From: Sulfurovaceae bacterium
GTDB lineage: Bacteria; Campylobacterota; Campylobacteria; Campylobacterales; Sulfurovaceae
NCBI GenBank assembly: GCA_028715055.1
Contig: JAQTLE010000001.1
Location: 414,319-478,318 of the forward strand
DNA length: 64,000 nucleotides
Direction of reading: 5' to 3'
Numbering within the stretch: position 1 is the stretch's first letter; the number at the start of each line of letters is the position of its first letter. Shown here in pieces: positions 35,893-46,000 of the stretch. The position numbers and the translations under genes are program-made. The notes beneath the pieces were generated by a model. The model saw only the letters and a program-made list of their open reading frames with translations, did not search any database and was not told where the DNA came from.

Positions 35893-36990
35893 CTATTTTA
35901 AATTATTTCTTGCTGTTTGATGCAGCATTATAGCTTCATCTTCTTCTGTACTACATCTAGGACAGACAATATCTCCGTCTAGGTATGTAAATGAATTGCC
36001 GCACTCATCGCATCTTTTTATAACAAAGTTTGCTAATACTCTTTGTGTGGGTTCAAAAAATTCTTTTATTTCAAAAACCGGTTGTATATGTATGGCATTT
36101 TGGGCACAAGCATCATGACACAGATTGCATTTAAGACAAAGCATTGCATCAAAGTGAATTTGAGAAAGAATAGCATTGCTGCTTAAAGCTTCTGTTGGAC
36201 AAATACGGTAGCAAATCTGACAATTGTTGCATTTATCATCTATATATTTCTGCGATACAAATGAAATTTCGTCGCTTTGAATGGTTTCATGTTGATCCGG
36301 CTTTGAACTTTGTCTTAAGAGTGCAAAAAAAAGCTTTCTTTTGTCAGGAATTTTTTTGTTCTTTATTTGATTTATGGCGTCGTTATTCAATTTAAAAGAT
36401 TTTAATTCATCCGCTTTTACAAGTTCATCAAATTCAGTTTTTTGCTTTATTGCATTTACCGGTTTGAAATTGTTTAAAAAATCTCTTCTGCTTACTTCTT
36501 TTTCATCATTTTTTATTTCACCAATAGAAATATTTTGGGCTTTTATTCGTTTTTGCGAAAATGTAGACAGAACAAAGTTCGCCTCTTCAATGTTTGTGAT
36601 TATTTGATGATATAGTTTTTCTTTTATTTCGCATTGTTCGCAATGTCCTATATCCAAAATCAAATTTTCTTGACTTCCTAATGCAAGAGATAAAAGCTCT
36701 TGAGCGCCAAAAACTGCTAAGCATGGTATGTTATTTTTGCAAGATAGTATTTGAGGATTTTCAAAATATTCAAATGAGAAATGAGTAGCATTGAATCCGC
36801 CAAGAGTAAAAGATCCGGTAGGACAAACACCGACACATCCACCACATCCAATACAATCCATTGGAGTAAAGGACGGCATATTTGCCGTTAGCTCAATAGT
36901 TTTGGTAGGACATATATCGATACATTTTTGACAGTTAGAAGCAACACTGCTGGCTCTAATGCATGATGATATATCAAAATTTAAACTCAT
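35893..36990 (-). CDS. polyferredoxin with four 4Fe-4S motifs and a C-terminal zinc ribbon
   Basis: A 365-residue cytoplasmic protein. The N-terminus has two cluster motifs (CQKCIDICPTKTIEL, then CIGCGGCVGVCPTGSF). A long middle part (about 70-240) lacks clusters. Two more motifs follow (CNNCQICYRICPTEAL and CLKCNLCHDACAQNAI). A rubredoxin/zinc-ribbon-like pair, CDECGNSF and CPRCS, closes the protein. No signal peptide is seen. Similar polyferredoxins accompany formate dehydrogenase and other molybdoenzyme operons in Campylobacterota. It may pass electrons to or from the quinone-linked enzyme or help load its clusters (inference). Confidence 0.82.
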   Translation of the reverse strand: MSLNFDISSCIRASSVASNCQKCIDICPTKTIELTANMPSFTPMDCIGCGGCVGVCPTGSFTLGGFNATHFSFEYFENPQILSCKNNIPCLAVFGAQELLSLALGSQENLILDIGHCEQCEIKEKLYHQIITNIEEANFVLSTFSQKRIKAQNISIGEIKNDEKEVSRRDFLNNFKPVNAIKQKTEFDELVKADELKSFKLNNDAINQIKNKKIPDKRKLFFALLRQSSKPDQHETIQSDEISFVSQKYIDDKCNNCQICYRICPTEALSSNAILSQIHFDAMLCLKCNLCHDACAQNAIHIQPVFEIKEFFEPTQRVLANFVIKRCDECGNSFTYLDGDIVCPRCSTEEDEAIMLHQTARNNLK

Positions 36991-36997
36991 GATTTAC

Positions 36998-37618
36998 CTA
37001 GTTCAATTGATTGTTTATATATTCAAAATCGCTCAGTAGAAATTCAAGGGCCAATTCTGATCCATCATGATAAAGAGGCGTTCGTGATTCTTTTTTCATG
37101 GCTATTAGAAACATTGGCGCCCAAACAAGCAGATGATCTTTCATGAATCCCTTTTGGATCTTGAGCAACTCCTGAACACCTTCGGTATCTTTGGCTTCAA
37201 ATGCTTTGCCGATCGCCGTACAAAGCATATACATAAACTCTAGCTCCACACCTATATGATCAGGACCTATTACTCTGGCTTTATCAAGTTCTACTTTAAA
37301 ATCAAGAGCGTTATAAAGGATCATTACCGGATTTTCTCCACCGCTTTCGAGCATCTGATCTTCTCTTGCATAAAAACTCTCGTACGGTACTAGATGCATT
37401 AAAAATAGATTTGTAAAATCAACATCATATTGCGTAGATATTAGTTCACCGCAAGATAGCTTTGAACGCTTTTCCCATTTTTGGTAGTTTGGGAAAAGTG
37501 CCAAAATGGCTTCATTTTTTTCTATTGTTTTTAGAAATGCACAATCCACCTCGGATATCATAAGCCTTGAGATTAGACTATATAGTACTGTGCGGTTTTC
37601 TATCTCTTCTTTTGTCAT
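36998..37618 (-). CDS. TorD-family molybdoenzyme chaperone
   Basis: A 206-residue all-helical cytoplasmic chaperone of the TorD/DmsD group, which binds the signal peptide of a TAT-exported molybdoenzyme and holds it back until the cofactor is inserted. Recognisable parts are the N-terminal helix with YSLISRLMISEVD and the central VPYESFYAREDQML. The C-terminal part has LLVWAPMFLIAMKKES. It lies just downstream of the catalytic subunit gene, whose product carries a TAT signal, which supports the assignment. A hairpin and a -10 box lie between the two genes. Confidence 0.85.
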   Translation of the reverse strand: MTKEEIENRTVLYSLISRLMISEVDCAFLKTIEKNEAILALFPNYQKWEKRSKLSCGELISTQYDVDFTNLFLMHLVPYESFYAREDQMLESGGENPVMILYNALDFKVELDKARVIGPDHIGVELEFMYMLCTAIGKAFEAKDTEGVQELLKIQKGFMKDHLLVWAPMFLIAMKKESRTPLYHDGSELALEFLLSDFEYINNQLN

Positions 37619-37649
37619 TTTTGTCTTTCATTGATTGTTGGATTGTGGA

Positions 37650-37655
37650 ATTATA
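37650..37655 (-). promoter_or_regulatory. -10 box for torD-like and downstream genes
   Basis: The minus strand reads TATAAT at 37655-37650, 31 bases ahead of the TorD start and just after the hairpin, so the accessory genes may have their own promoter. Confidence 0.45.
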
Positions 37656-37661
37656 TCATTA

Positions 37662-37687
37662 ATTGTTATGCCCTAAGGCACAACAAT
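37662..37687 (-). terminator. hairpin after the catalytic molybdoenzyme gene
   Basis: Inverted repeat ATTGTT-a-TGCC / GGCA-c-AACAAT (one internal mismatch, 4-base loop CTAA), starting two bases beyond the stop of the catalytic subunit. No strong T-run follows on the minus strand. It may act as a partial terminator or as a 3'-end stabiliser that sets different levels for structural and accessory genes. Confidence 0.5.
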
Positions 37688-37689
37688 CA

Positions 37690-40600
37690 TTAAGCCTGAT
37701 CTGTGATTTTTACCGACTTTGCATTGTCAGTAAGCGGCCAAACAGGTCTTTTGAGCTGTTTTGGTCTGCGAGTAGTATCTTTGCTATCAAGTGGTCTAGC
37801 CAATGTATCTCTCCACGCTTGATAAACTTTGAAATTATTGTCATAATTGACATAAATATCACCAATTTTTTGACCAGCTCCAGCCGGTTCTATGGAAACT
37901 TTTTGATGCCAAGCATGATTACATGCGATTGGGTCCGGATGAGCAGGAGCAACTGCATTTTGCCATGCGCCGCTTAATCCATCCCACCAGATATTATCAA
38001 GGTCCTTATTGAACTCTTTAAATTGCCAAGAGTCTTTCCTCTCCATCATACCTTCTTTGATGCCTTGTTTTGGTTTGAGCGTACCGATTTTGCCATCCAT
38101 TGTCATATCATAAAGAGGAACTCCCACGCCCATTACTCCAAGTTTCTCTTTGAATCCAGGGATATCAATTGCATTTTGAAGTTTCCATCTGCCTGAATGG
38201 TGAGAACATGCCAAGGTACCAGGCAAAATAGCCTCAGTAGGTACTGCCATAGCTACGAAGTAACCACTTTCAAGTCCGCTTACTGTATCAGTAATAGTTA
38301 CTTTGATGGCATCGCCTCTTTTGATGCCAAGACGTTCAGCATCTTTGGTAGCTATCCAAATAGGATTATGATTTTGTGAGATCTCCATAAGATGCTTAGA
38401 GTTTACAGATCTTGTATGAACATTATATGCATATCTAAAGATAGGATTTAGTGCAAAATCATTATCATTTACCATGTGGTCATGGTGAATTTGACTCACA
38501 ATATGTACCATTTTCTCTCTTTGGGCTTTAGTGGTAGGATAAACCGGGATTGCATATTCCGGCCATTTCCACTCCGTCATCCATTTGGAGAAAAATTCAA
38601 ATTTTCCGCTTGATGTATTAAGACCTTGTACGATCTTGTCGCCCATTTTCAGCCCAATCGGTTTGACATCATCTCCATCGGCTAGTTTAGCTTTTACTAC
38701 TCCATTTGGCTCGACACTTATAGTATTAGCATCAAATTTCACGTGCATAGACTCTATGATACCATCTTTGCTTTCCAGCTCTTTTTTATGAGGGCAGAAT
38801 ATATTATCTTGCTCAAGCCAAGTACCCATATCTCTCATCATCTCATAGTTTGGATATTTACTATTTGCATACTTAGGATTTGTTGATGCAGCTTCTTTGA
38901 GATGATGAACATTATCAAAAACAGCTTGATACCATTCTGGGATCGTTACCGGTCTGCTTGGGTCTTCTTTTGATGCCCAGTGTTGTTTGACTCCTAAGCT
39001 TCCGTCAGGATCAACATGATAAACCATTATATTAGCCCAAAACTCTATCTCTTCCCATATTTCACCAAGGCCGGCTTTTGTATGAGCTTCAAGTGTTGCT
39101 CTAGTTGGGTCTTTTGGTTTCCAACCCATTTTTTCCATTGCTACTCGTAAAACCGGTTGTCTAAAGGCCAGCCATCTTGCAGGTTTTGTTGATTCGGAAT
39201 GCTCATCATGTCTTTCGCCTGCTAGACCGGTAGGAAGGATATAATCGCAATACCAGTTGGTCTCTGACCATGTTGGAGATAGATTTAATAAAAGTTCTAT
39301 TTTATCTTCTCTTTTGAGTACATCGATCCATCTGAAGCCATCTGGGTTGATCCATACTGGATTGTACATTCTAGGTATATAAACAGCAAGCTTTTTAGGT
39401 ACATTGATACCTTTTTTGCTCCAATCATCCTGCCATTTTTCATCATCTAGCAAATGAGGCAACAAAAAGCTCGGTTCATTTGTCGCTAGAGGGAAGTCCG
39501 GCGGGAACAAAAGTTCATTCCATGCATCGACTTTACCAGGTTTTTTCCCAGCTTCTGTTGCCGCGTCTCCCTTGGCGTTTACAAAAATTTCATGGAAACC
39601 ATAAAATCCATTATTGCCTACATCACCAGTCATACATCCTCTAAGCGCTAAAGCTAAAACCCCGGCTCTTACATTCATCCAGCCGCCACGGTTGCCTATA
39701 GTTCCGGCTCTCCAGAAATATGTAGTGACTTTGTCTCCGCCTTCTATGAACATGTCAAATAGTTTCTCTAACGTCTTTGAATCCACTCTACATTCAGTGG
39801 CTGCAAAATCAAGCGTATAAGGAGCATACATTTCTTGCAATAGTTTGACAAAATCTTCATAGCTTTCACCTGCCGGAAGTTTTGATATATATCCTTGTGA
39901 TACTATGAAATTAAGATATTCTTTGTCTTTGAGTAAAACATCCCAGTTGACCCATGTTTTCATAAAATCATGATCAATGTAATCTTTGCCGCTTTTCGGG
40001 TCTTTTTCATTGACTATACGATTTACTAGATAGAGATAAAGTGCCGCTTCCGTACCCGGCCAAATAGGTACCCAAAGATCAGCCATACCGGCTGAGTTTG
40101 ACATCCGTGGATCCATGACTACAAGCTTGGCTCCTTTACGTCTGGCATCTGCAATAAAACCTGCATGTTGTTGAAAAAAGTGTCCAGCATCAGCAGCATG
40201 GGAAGATTGCAAAAATATAAGCTTGCTATTTGCCCAATCAGGACTCGGTCTATCATCCCCAGTCCATTGCGTCAGTCCTTGTCTAGTGCCGGCACTACAT
40301 ACATTACTATGTGAATTATGGCCATCTACACCCATGGTATAAAGAACCCTATGTCCAAAACCACTTTCATTTGGACGTCCTACGTGGTACATGATAGCCT
40401 TTTTAGACATTTCATCGCCGCTTTGTAGCGTATCGTGCATTTTTTTGCCGATAGTTTGCATCGCTTCATCCCAAGTGGTTCGCACCCATTTACCTTCGCC
40501 CCTTTTTGAACCAGGAGCTCTTTTGAGAGGGAATGGGATACGATCTGGATCATACATTTGAGATTTTATTGCATATGCTTTTGCACAGTTTCTTCCTCTA

Positions 40601-41049
40601 CTTGCCGGGTGCAATGGATTGCCCATGTATTTACGCACTTTTAAGTCTCTTGGGTCTTTAGTCTTTTTATAAGTTCCGATATCTACCCACCCAGTAATTC
40701 CACATGCCGCTTCACAATTAGAGCAGATGGCTGGAACTAGCATATATTCAGTAGCTTTTATACCGTCTGGATTTCCTTCTGATGCTATACCATTTCTGCC
40801 GATCCCGCCTCTTTTCCAATCCGTACCATCTAGTTCTGTGAAACTATCCCACTGACTAAGAGGTGGATAAAAAGAGAGTGCTTTTGGAGTCGATGTGAAC
40901 TTTGTTTCTGCCATTGCAGGGGTATCAATAATAGTAATAAAAACACCTTTGGCCAGGCCCACGGCGGCTATGCTATAAGCACTTCCTTTCAAGAAGGTTC
41001 GTCTGCTATCAAAAAAGCTTGTTGTTGTTTGATTCATTTTTTTTACCAT
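37690..41049 (-). CDS. molybdopterin oxidoreductase catalytic subunit (Psr/Phs/Soe/Ttr type), TAT-exported
   Basis: A Mo/W-bis-PGD enzyme of 1119 residues, predicted periplasmic. A TAT signal lies at the N-terminus (SRRTFLKGSAYSIAAVGLAKG, starting near residue 15). A 4Fe-4S motif follows, CSNCEAACG with a fourth cysteine in GRNCAKAYAIKSQ (about residues 109, 112, 116, 155). The predicted metal ligand is the cysteine in SNVCSAGTRQG (about 251), as in polysulfide, thiosulfate and sulfite enzymes rather than the Ser of DMSO reductase. It is much longer than PsrA/PhsA (about 750). I chose ATG 41049 because AAGGA sits eight bases upstream; a longer frame to 41097 would overlap the nrfD-like gene. 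The substrate is not assignable by eye. Confidence 0.88.
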   Translation of the reverse strand: MVKKMNQTTTSFFDSRRTFLKGSAYSIAAVGLAKGVFITIIDTPAMAETKFTSTPKALSFYPPLSQWDSFTELDGTDWKRGGIGRNGIASEGNPDGIKATEYMLVPAICSNCEAACGITGWVDIGTYKKTKDPRDLKVRKYMGNPLHPASRGRNCAKAYAIKSQMYDPDRIPFPLKRAPGSKRGEGKWVRTTWDEAMQTIGKKMHDTLQSGDEMSKKAIMYHVGRPNESGFGHRVLYTMGVDGHNSHSNVCSAGTRQGLTQWTGDDRPSPDWANSKLIFLQSSHAADAGHFFQQHAGFIADARRKGAKLVVMDPRMSNSAGMADLWVPIWPGTEAALYLYLVNRIVNEKDPKSGKDYIDHDFMKTWVNWDVLLKDKEYLNFIVSQGYISKLPAGESYEDFVKLLQEMYAPYTLDFAATECRVDSKTLEKLFDMFIEGGDKVTTYFWRAGTIGNRGGWMNVRAGVLALALRGCMTGDVGNNGFYGFHEIFVNAKGDAATEAGKKPGKVDAWNELLFPPDFPLATNEPSFLLPHLLDDEKWQDDWSKKGINVPKKLAVYIPRMYNPVWINPDGFRWIDVLKREDKIELLLNLSPTWSETNWYCDYILPTGLAGERHDEHSESTKPARWLAFRQPVLRVAMEKMGWKPKDPTRATLEAHTKAGLGEIWEEIEFWANIMVYHVDPDGSLGVKQHWASKEDPSRPVTIPEWYQAVFDNVHHLKEAASTNPKYANSKYPNYEMMRDMGTWLEQDNIFCPHKKELESKDGIIESMHVKFDANTISVEPNGVVKAKLADGDDVKPIGLKMGDKIVQGLNTSSGKFEFFSKWMTEWKWPEYAIPVYPTTKAQREKMVHIVSQIHHDHMVNDNDFALNPIFRYAYNVHTRSVNSKHLMEISQNHNPIWIATKDAERLGIKRGDAIKVTITDTVSGLESGYFVAMAVPTEAILPGTLACSHHSGRWKLQNAIDIPGFKEKLGVMGVGVPLYDMTMDGKIGTLKPKQGIKEGMMERKDSWQFKEFNKDLDNIWWDGLSGAWQNAVAPAHPDPIACNHAWHQKVSIEPAGAGQKIGDIYVNYDNNFKVYQAWRDTLARPLDSKDTTRRPKQLKRPVWPLTDNAKSVKITDQA

Positions 41050-41060
41050 TTTTATTTTCC

Positions 41061-42008
41061 TTAGCTTAGCGGTAACATTTGTGGGATTTTTAGCCATACA
41101 TCTTTAGCACAATATAGCCCGATTAGTGCAAATATGCCTACAATTCTCATGATAGTATAGTTATCCTCTTTAATTACATTTATTAGTAAGAAAAAAGGCA
41201 CAACAAATCCTATGATCATCGCAAACCAAAATTCTATACTATATGAGCCTCCCATTTGAATGAAAGCTAAAGTAGCTTCTGCTTCAGATGATTTGAATGA
41301 AAAGAAATATTCACCCATATATAGCGCGAAGCTAATACCTACTGCTACAAGTAATATCATGGCTAAACTTTTTTTGACTTCTTTGTTCCAATTAGAAGCA
41401 AACAAAATAAGAGTCGCACTTCCTGCTATTATAGATGCCAAAAGCATTTGTGCTATTTCAGCAGGTGTTTGCCATAATTCTCTAGCGACAGCTTCTGCCA
41501 TGATGATAGCAGTATATAGTGTAACCGGGATTGCAAGAAATATCACAAAAGGCAGCAATTTTTCATATAGTCCACTGTTTTCTCGTACAATGTGACCCAT
41601 AGCATTATGTTTCATAACCCCTGGAAACTCATCAAAAATACCAATTGCAGCCAAGAGTGTCATGAGAGCTGTAAATATTGTTGCCATCCAAGCTCCTACT
41701 GTTATTGCAGAAGTGAAATGCGGATGCAAAAATATATTTAACATTCTTAGTGGCTGATGTAGGTCAAGAAGCGTGAAAAGTAAAAATACGTTAAGTGCTA
41801 CAAATGAAACTGTAGGCATTATCCATCTGAGACCTGGTATATCTTCTTTTTTGTAATGATAAAATAGATATGAACCCACAAATATCACGCCGGTACCTAT
41901 GCTTTTCGCCCACATATTTAGAGTAATCATCCAGCCCCATATAATTCCCGGTAATGGCACATCTAGCGTTACGATCGCTTGCGTTGCATTTATAGTGCTT
42001 TCTATCAT
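41061..42008 (-). CDS. NrfD/PsrC-like membrane anchor subunit
   Basis: A 315-residue polytopic protein with about eight membrane helices and no haem or FeS motif, of the NrfD/PsrC family. It takes electrons from, or gives them to, the menaquinone pool for the periplasmic enzyme. The N-terminus VPLPGIIWGWMITLNMWAKS is typical of the family. Its start overlaps the FeS subunit stop by four bases (ATGA). The catalytic subunit gene follows. With both neighbours it makes a complex iron-sulfur molybdoenzyme of three subunits. Confidence 0.88.
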   Translation of the reverse strand: MIESTINATQAIVTLDVPLPGIIWGWMITLNMWAKSIGTGVIFVGSYLFYHYKKEDIPGLRWIMPTVSFVALNVFLLFTLLDLHQPLRMLNIFLHPHFTSAITVGAWMATIFTALMTLLAAIGIFDEFPGVMKHNAMGHIVRENSGLYEKLLPFVIFLAIPVTLYTAIIMAEAVARELWQTPAEIAQMLLASIIAGSATLILFASNWNKEVKKSLAMILLVAVGISFALYMGEYFFSFKSSEAEATLAFIQMGGSYSIEFWFAMIIGFVVPFFLLINVIKEDNYTIMRIVGIFALIGLYCAKDVWLKIPQMLPLS

Positions 42009-42760
42009 TGGTGACCTCCTTTTGTATTGTTATCTCGATTGGCTTGCATGCTAGCAAAACCTGTATTGTCCAGTGCCTCATGACCAAGAATTGGATCTAT
42101 AAAACGGTCTAGCAAAGTGTGGTTCGGATTCCCTATCTTGTCTAAGTGTGTAACATTATTGAAGAGACCATAACCCTCAAGTCTTTGTTGAGCGAGAGGA
42201 TTTAGTGTTTGATTGCCACCGCCTACATAAAAGTGTTTAGGCTCAGTATGTTTCTCTGGCTTGCGAACTTGCACACCTCCTTGATGCTCCATGATATATC
42301 TTGATATATGACTAGTCTCATCTTCTATATCGCCGAAAATATTTGCCTCCACTGGACAAGCTACTACGCATGCCGGCATCATGCCGCTTTCGACTCTGTG
42401 TGCACAATATGTACATTTATCCGCTGTGTTTGTTTCAGGATCCATATAAATAGCACCATAAGGACATGCCATCATACACCCGGCACAGCCAATACATCTA
42501 GAATTATCGATATTTACGATGCCATTATCCAAATAATGCAGCGCAGAGACCGGGCAAATGCGTACGCAAGGAGCATTTTCGCAATGATTGCATCGTAGAG
42601 GCGTAAAACTTCTCGAAGTTTCAGGGAAAGTTCCAATATCAACATACTTAACACGCAAACGCCACGAACCTATTGGCACCTCATTTTCGACTTTACAGGC
42701 GATCTCACAACCTTTGCATCCCATGCACATGTTGAGATCTACCAAAAAACCAAGTTTCAT
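42005..42760 (-). CDS. four-cluster iron-sulfur subunit of the molybdoenzyme
   Basis: A DmsB/PsrB/NrfC-like electron-transfer subunit of 251 residues. Four ferredoxin-type cysteine groups are visible: CMGCKGCEIACKVENEVP near the N-terminus, CNHCENAPCVRICPVSAL, CIGCAGCMMACPYGAIY, and CTYCAHRVESGMMPACVVAC followed by CPVEA. There is no signal peptide, so it is presumably carried through the TAT system together with the catalytic subunit. It heads the operon, with a strong AAGGAGGG site before the ATG. Confidence 0.92.
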   Translation of the reverse strand: MKLGFLVDLNMCMGCKGCEIACKVENEVPIGSWRLRVKYVDIGTFPETSRSFTPLRCNHCENAPCVRICPVSALHYLDNGIVNIDNSRCIGCAGCMMACPYGAIYMDPETNTADKCTYCAHRVESGMMPACVVACPVEANIFGDIEDETSHISRYIMEHQGGVQVRKPEKHTEPKHFYVGGGNQTLNPLAQQRLEGYGLFNNVTHLDKIGNPNHTLLDRFIDPILGHEALDNTGFASMQANRDNNTKGGHQ

Positions 42761-43060
42761 AATCCCTCCTTATATCAAACATAATGAATATTTATAGCTA
42801 TCTATTTAAAGATTTGCTTATATAAAGTTTATAGTTTTTTGTTTAAAAAAGATATCATTTTAAGTAAAAATAAGAAAAATTAATATTAATTTGATAGTTA
42901 TTGCTTATATTCATAAAAAAAGTTTGTTTATTATATCTATTTTAGATATATTATTTTTTGTTAATTTGAAACTAAAAGTATATGATAAGTGTAGGGTATT
43001 ATTAATATAAAGATGGCGGTTGACTCTAATTATATAAGTAGAAGTCAACCCAAAGAGATT
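42761..43060. other. non-coding spacer between the molybdoenzyme operon and giant gene 1
   Basis: Three hundred bases of very AT-rich sequence. It must contain the promoter of the molybdoenzyme operon (minus strand), but several overlapping TATAAT-like boxes make the choice arbitrary. Its right end (43018-43050) is the inverted repeat behind giant gene 1. I see no ORF, tRNA or other RNA. Confidence 0.5.
43018..43050 (-). terminator. inverted repeat behind giant gene 1
   Basis: GGTTGACT (43018-43025) pairs with AGTCAACC (43043-43050), a perfect 8-base stem with a 17-base loop, 11 bases beyond the stop of the gene on the minus strand. A related element lies behind the orphan C-terminus at 51177-51208 and another behind giant gene 3 at 59602-59640. 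Confidence 0.5.
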
Positions 43061-46000
43061 CTATAGAACCGTGACACCTTGTTGTACCCAAATATCTGGA
43101 GCACTTGTGCCGCCGATATTGTAAGTATTGAATATGACACCATCTATTGTTTGAGAATCTACGAATACCTTTTCTGAGAGTATGATTGTATCGTTACTAT
43201 CTCCTGTTATAAAAAGTATGTCACCATCATTTTTTAGTGCCAATAGATTACTATAATTTAATATAAAAGTATTGTTTCCGCTGCCCGTAAGATCTATTTT
43301 TTCGATCCCTATTATTTTGCTATCTGCAATGGTTGTTAGATCAAGAATCACACCGCTGCCGATGATATAAAGGGTATCTGTGCCTGCTCCTCCGTCAATG
43401 ATAGAATCTGATGCGTCATAAACTATTTGATCATCACCAGTATCTCCGTAAAGCAAATCGATACCATCACCACCATTTAGTATATCATTTCCGTCGCCAC
43501 CATGTAGAGTATCAGTGCCAACATCTCCATCCAGAATATCATCACCAACCACGCCAAATAATGTATCGTTTCCTTTAAAACCAAAAATGTAATCGTCAGC
43601 ACTTGACCCCTCTTTTATATCATCTTCTAATGTGCCTTTCAAAAGACCTGGCATAGTTTCATATTCTGCAACCATACCCATATTGGCTAGTCCAGTCTCC
43701 AGGGTACTTTGCGCTATTAGCAAATTATTTAATACCTCTACCATGTCGATTTTTATAAATTCAATTGAAGAGCTTTTATATAATTGGATTAAAGAATCGA
43801 TTAATGTGTTTAGATTATTTTGAGTCGCGATAAAATTATTAGTCTGTAGCTCAATAGTCTGATCAATTTTTTGTATCATATCATCTACTTTGAAAGACAT
43901 GTTAATGATATCTTCAGAAAATTCTCTCATGTCGGCGACAAAAGCATCAGACTGGTTCAAAATGGATTGCATGATATTATTCTGAGTCGACATCATTGAT
44001 TGCATCTGTATAATAGTCTGATCCATCTCTTTGCTTAATATTAGGAAAAGATCATTCATCGGAGCAATAATCGCGCTCATATTTGTCGTGATCTCTGTGG
44101 CCATCTGATCCGTTAGCGAGTGTATTATGGTAGAAAAATCTTCTCCTTCGCCAGTCACAGTATCCATAAATGCTTCCATCATAGAGCCTATCATCTCTCC
44201 GGTCGCTATTGCCAAATTTTCTTGATCTCCTGTCAAGCCTACCATAAACGATCTCATAATCTCTCCCATACTGTATGCCATCTGAATCGGCGTAGCATTG
44301 ACTCCAAAATTGGTTGTTTCACCGATAATAGAGTTCATCATGGAACCCATCATCTCTGCCATCATGGCTATAGGTGTACCTTCGGCCATAAACGTATTCA
44401 TAATCATATCAACTATTACTTCGGGCGCAAAAAAATTATCCATATGTGTAAGCGTTATCACTTCTTGGGCAATGTCCACAATTGATGCGACCATGTCGTT
44501 GACTATTGTCGTTTCCGTAATTGAGTCAAGCATCGTTTCAAATTCATTTATCGACAGCCCCATGCCGCTACTGAAACTTTCCATTATTGATAAAAATGGA
44601 GCGCTTATACTTTGCTCCATTGGAATCCCTATGGCATTACCTATCATCATGTTCATTATTGAGCGGAATATGTCATTCATATCTAGGTTTATATTAGTGT
44701 CTAAGATAGGCAAAGTGGTGATATTTGTAATTCCATATGGAATTTTTGTAACATCCATCCATCCATCCATACCCATAATCGATGACGTAGGGATTGTATA
44801 TCCAATCAGCAGCGTCGAGTCATCTAGCATCGATGTGGTGTCAAAAAAGAGGGTATCATCCAAAAGCAATTGCTCTGAGCTGAGCCGGATGATCTCACCA
44901 TTAGCATTCTGCAAATATAGTGCACTTTTGTAATCTTGTGAAATAGAGGAGGCCGCTATAGTATCAAGCGTCATTATAGCATCTGATAAAGACGACATCA
45001 TTGTGATAAATGATTCGCTCCCCATCTTGTCTTGGATCGCTTCAGAATTTTCAGTGAGCAGGCTTATTAACGACATAGCATTTTGTTGGGTTGCAAGGAA
45101 GTTCGCGCTCATGATCGTTTGTGTGTCGACAATCCTACCGGCCATTTCGTTGATCCGATCTGCCATCAGACCGATGTCATTGGAAAGTCTGAGCATTGTG
45201 TTCAGATATGAAGGAGTCTGATCTATCATAGCATCAATAGTCATATCGGAGTTTTGTAACATCAAAATAAATAGATCCATATAGGTGTTCATGTCGTTTA
45301 CAAACATCTCTATCAGTTCAATTGTTGGATCCATAGCAGTAAGTATATTTTGTGACGCAGTGTCAGCAAGGTGGATGAAACTTTCAATTATTGTTTGGGT
45401 GATACTACTCATCGGGGTTAGTTTATCTCCAGTAATAGAAGCCATGAACGAACCCATCATAGAGCCAATCATTTCTCCCATCGCCACGGCGGGCGCCTCT
45501 TGCGATCCGGTCATGCCGATCATAAACTCACGTACCATATTTCCCATTAGCTCATTAAATTCCAACGATGTTTGCGTCGTATCTGTTTTGATCATGTTGC
45601 TCATAAAAGCATTTATCATCGATCCTACGATTTGTCCTATAATATCCATTGGCGATACACCAAAACCGATATGGGATTGGATGTTCCGAATTATCTGGTT
45701 GAACTGATCGATCGGCAAATCTATCATATTGAGTGGATCGGTAGTAAACATACTATCTATAAAAGTGTTAATGTCCATAATCGATGTTGCATTTGTGAAC
45801 ATTGGCAGCTGCTCCAGGCTAAATCCGCTTCTCTCAATCATTTGTGCCATACTAGATAGATCAGCAAGAGTCATCGAAGAGCCAAAAGGAATCGTGTATC
45901 CTACCAGCAAATTTGTCTGATTTAAAAACGAGAAAATATCGGTACTGCCGGCGGTATTTACGAGATCTGTTTTGCTGATCTGGATCAATTCCTCCAGATC

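Noticed and set aside
42761..43060. Possible tRNA or small RNA in the spacer beside the molybdoenzyme operon
   Set aside because: The spacer is almost pure A and T without cloverleaf stems or a GTTC-type T-loop; nothing supports an RNA gene here or elsewhere in the window.
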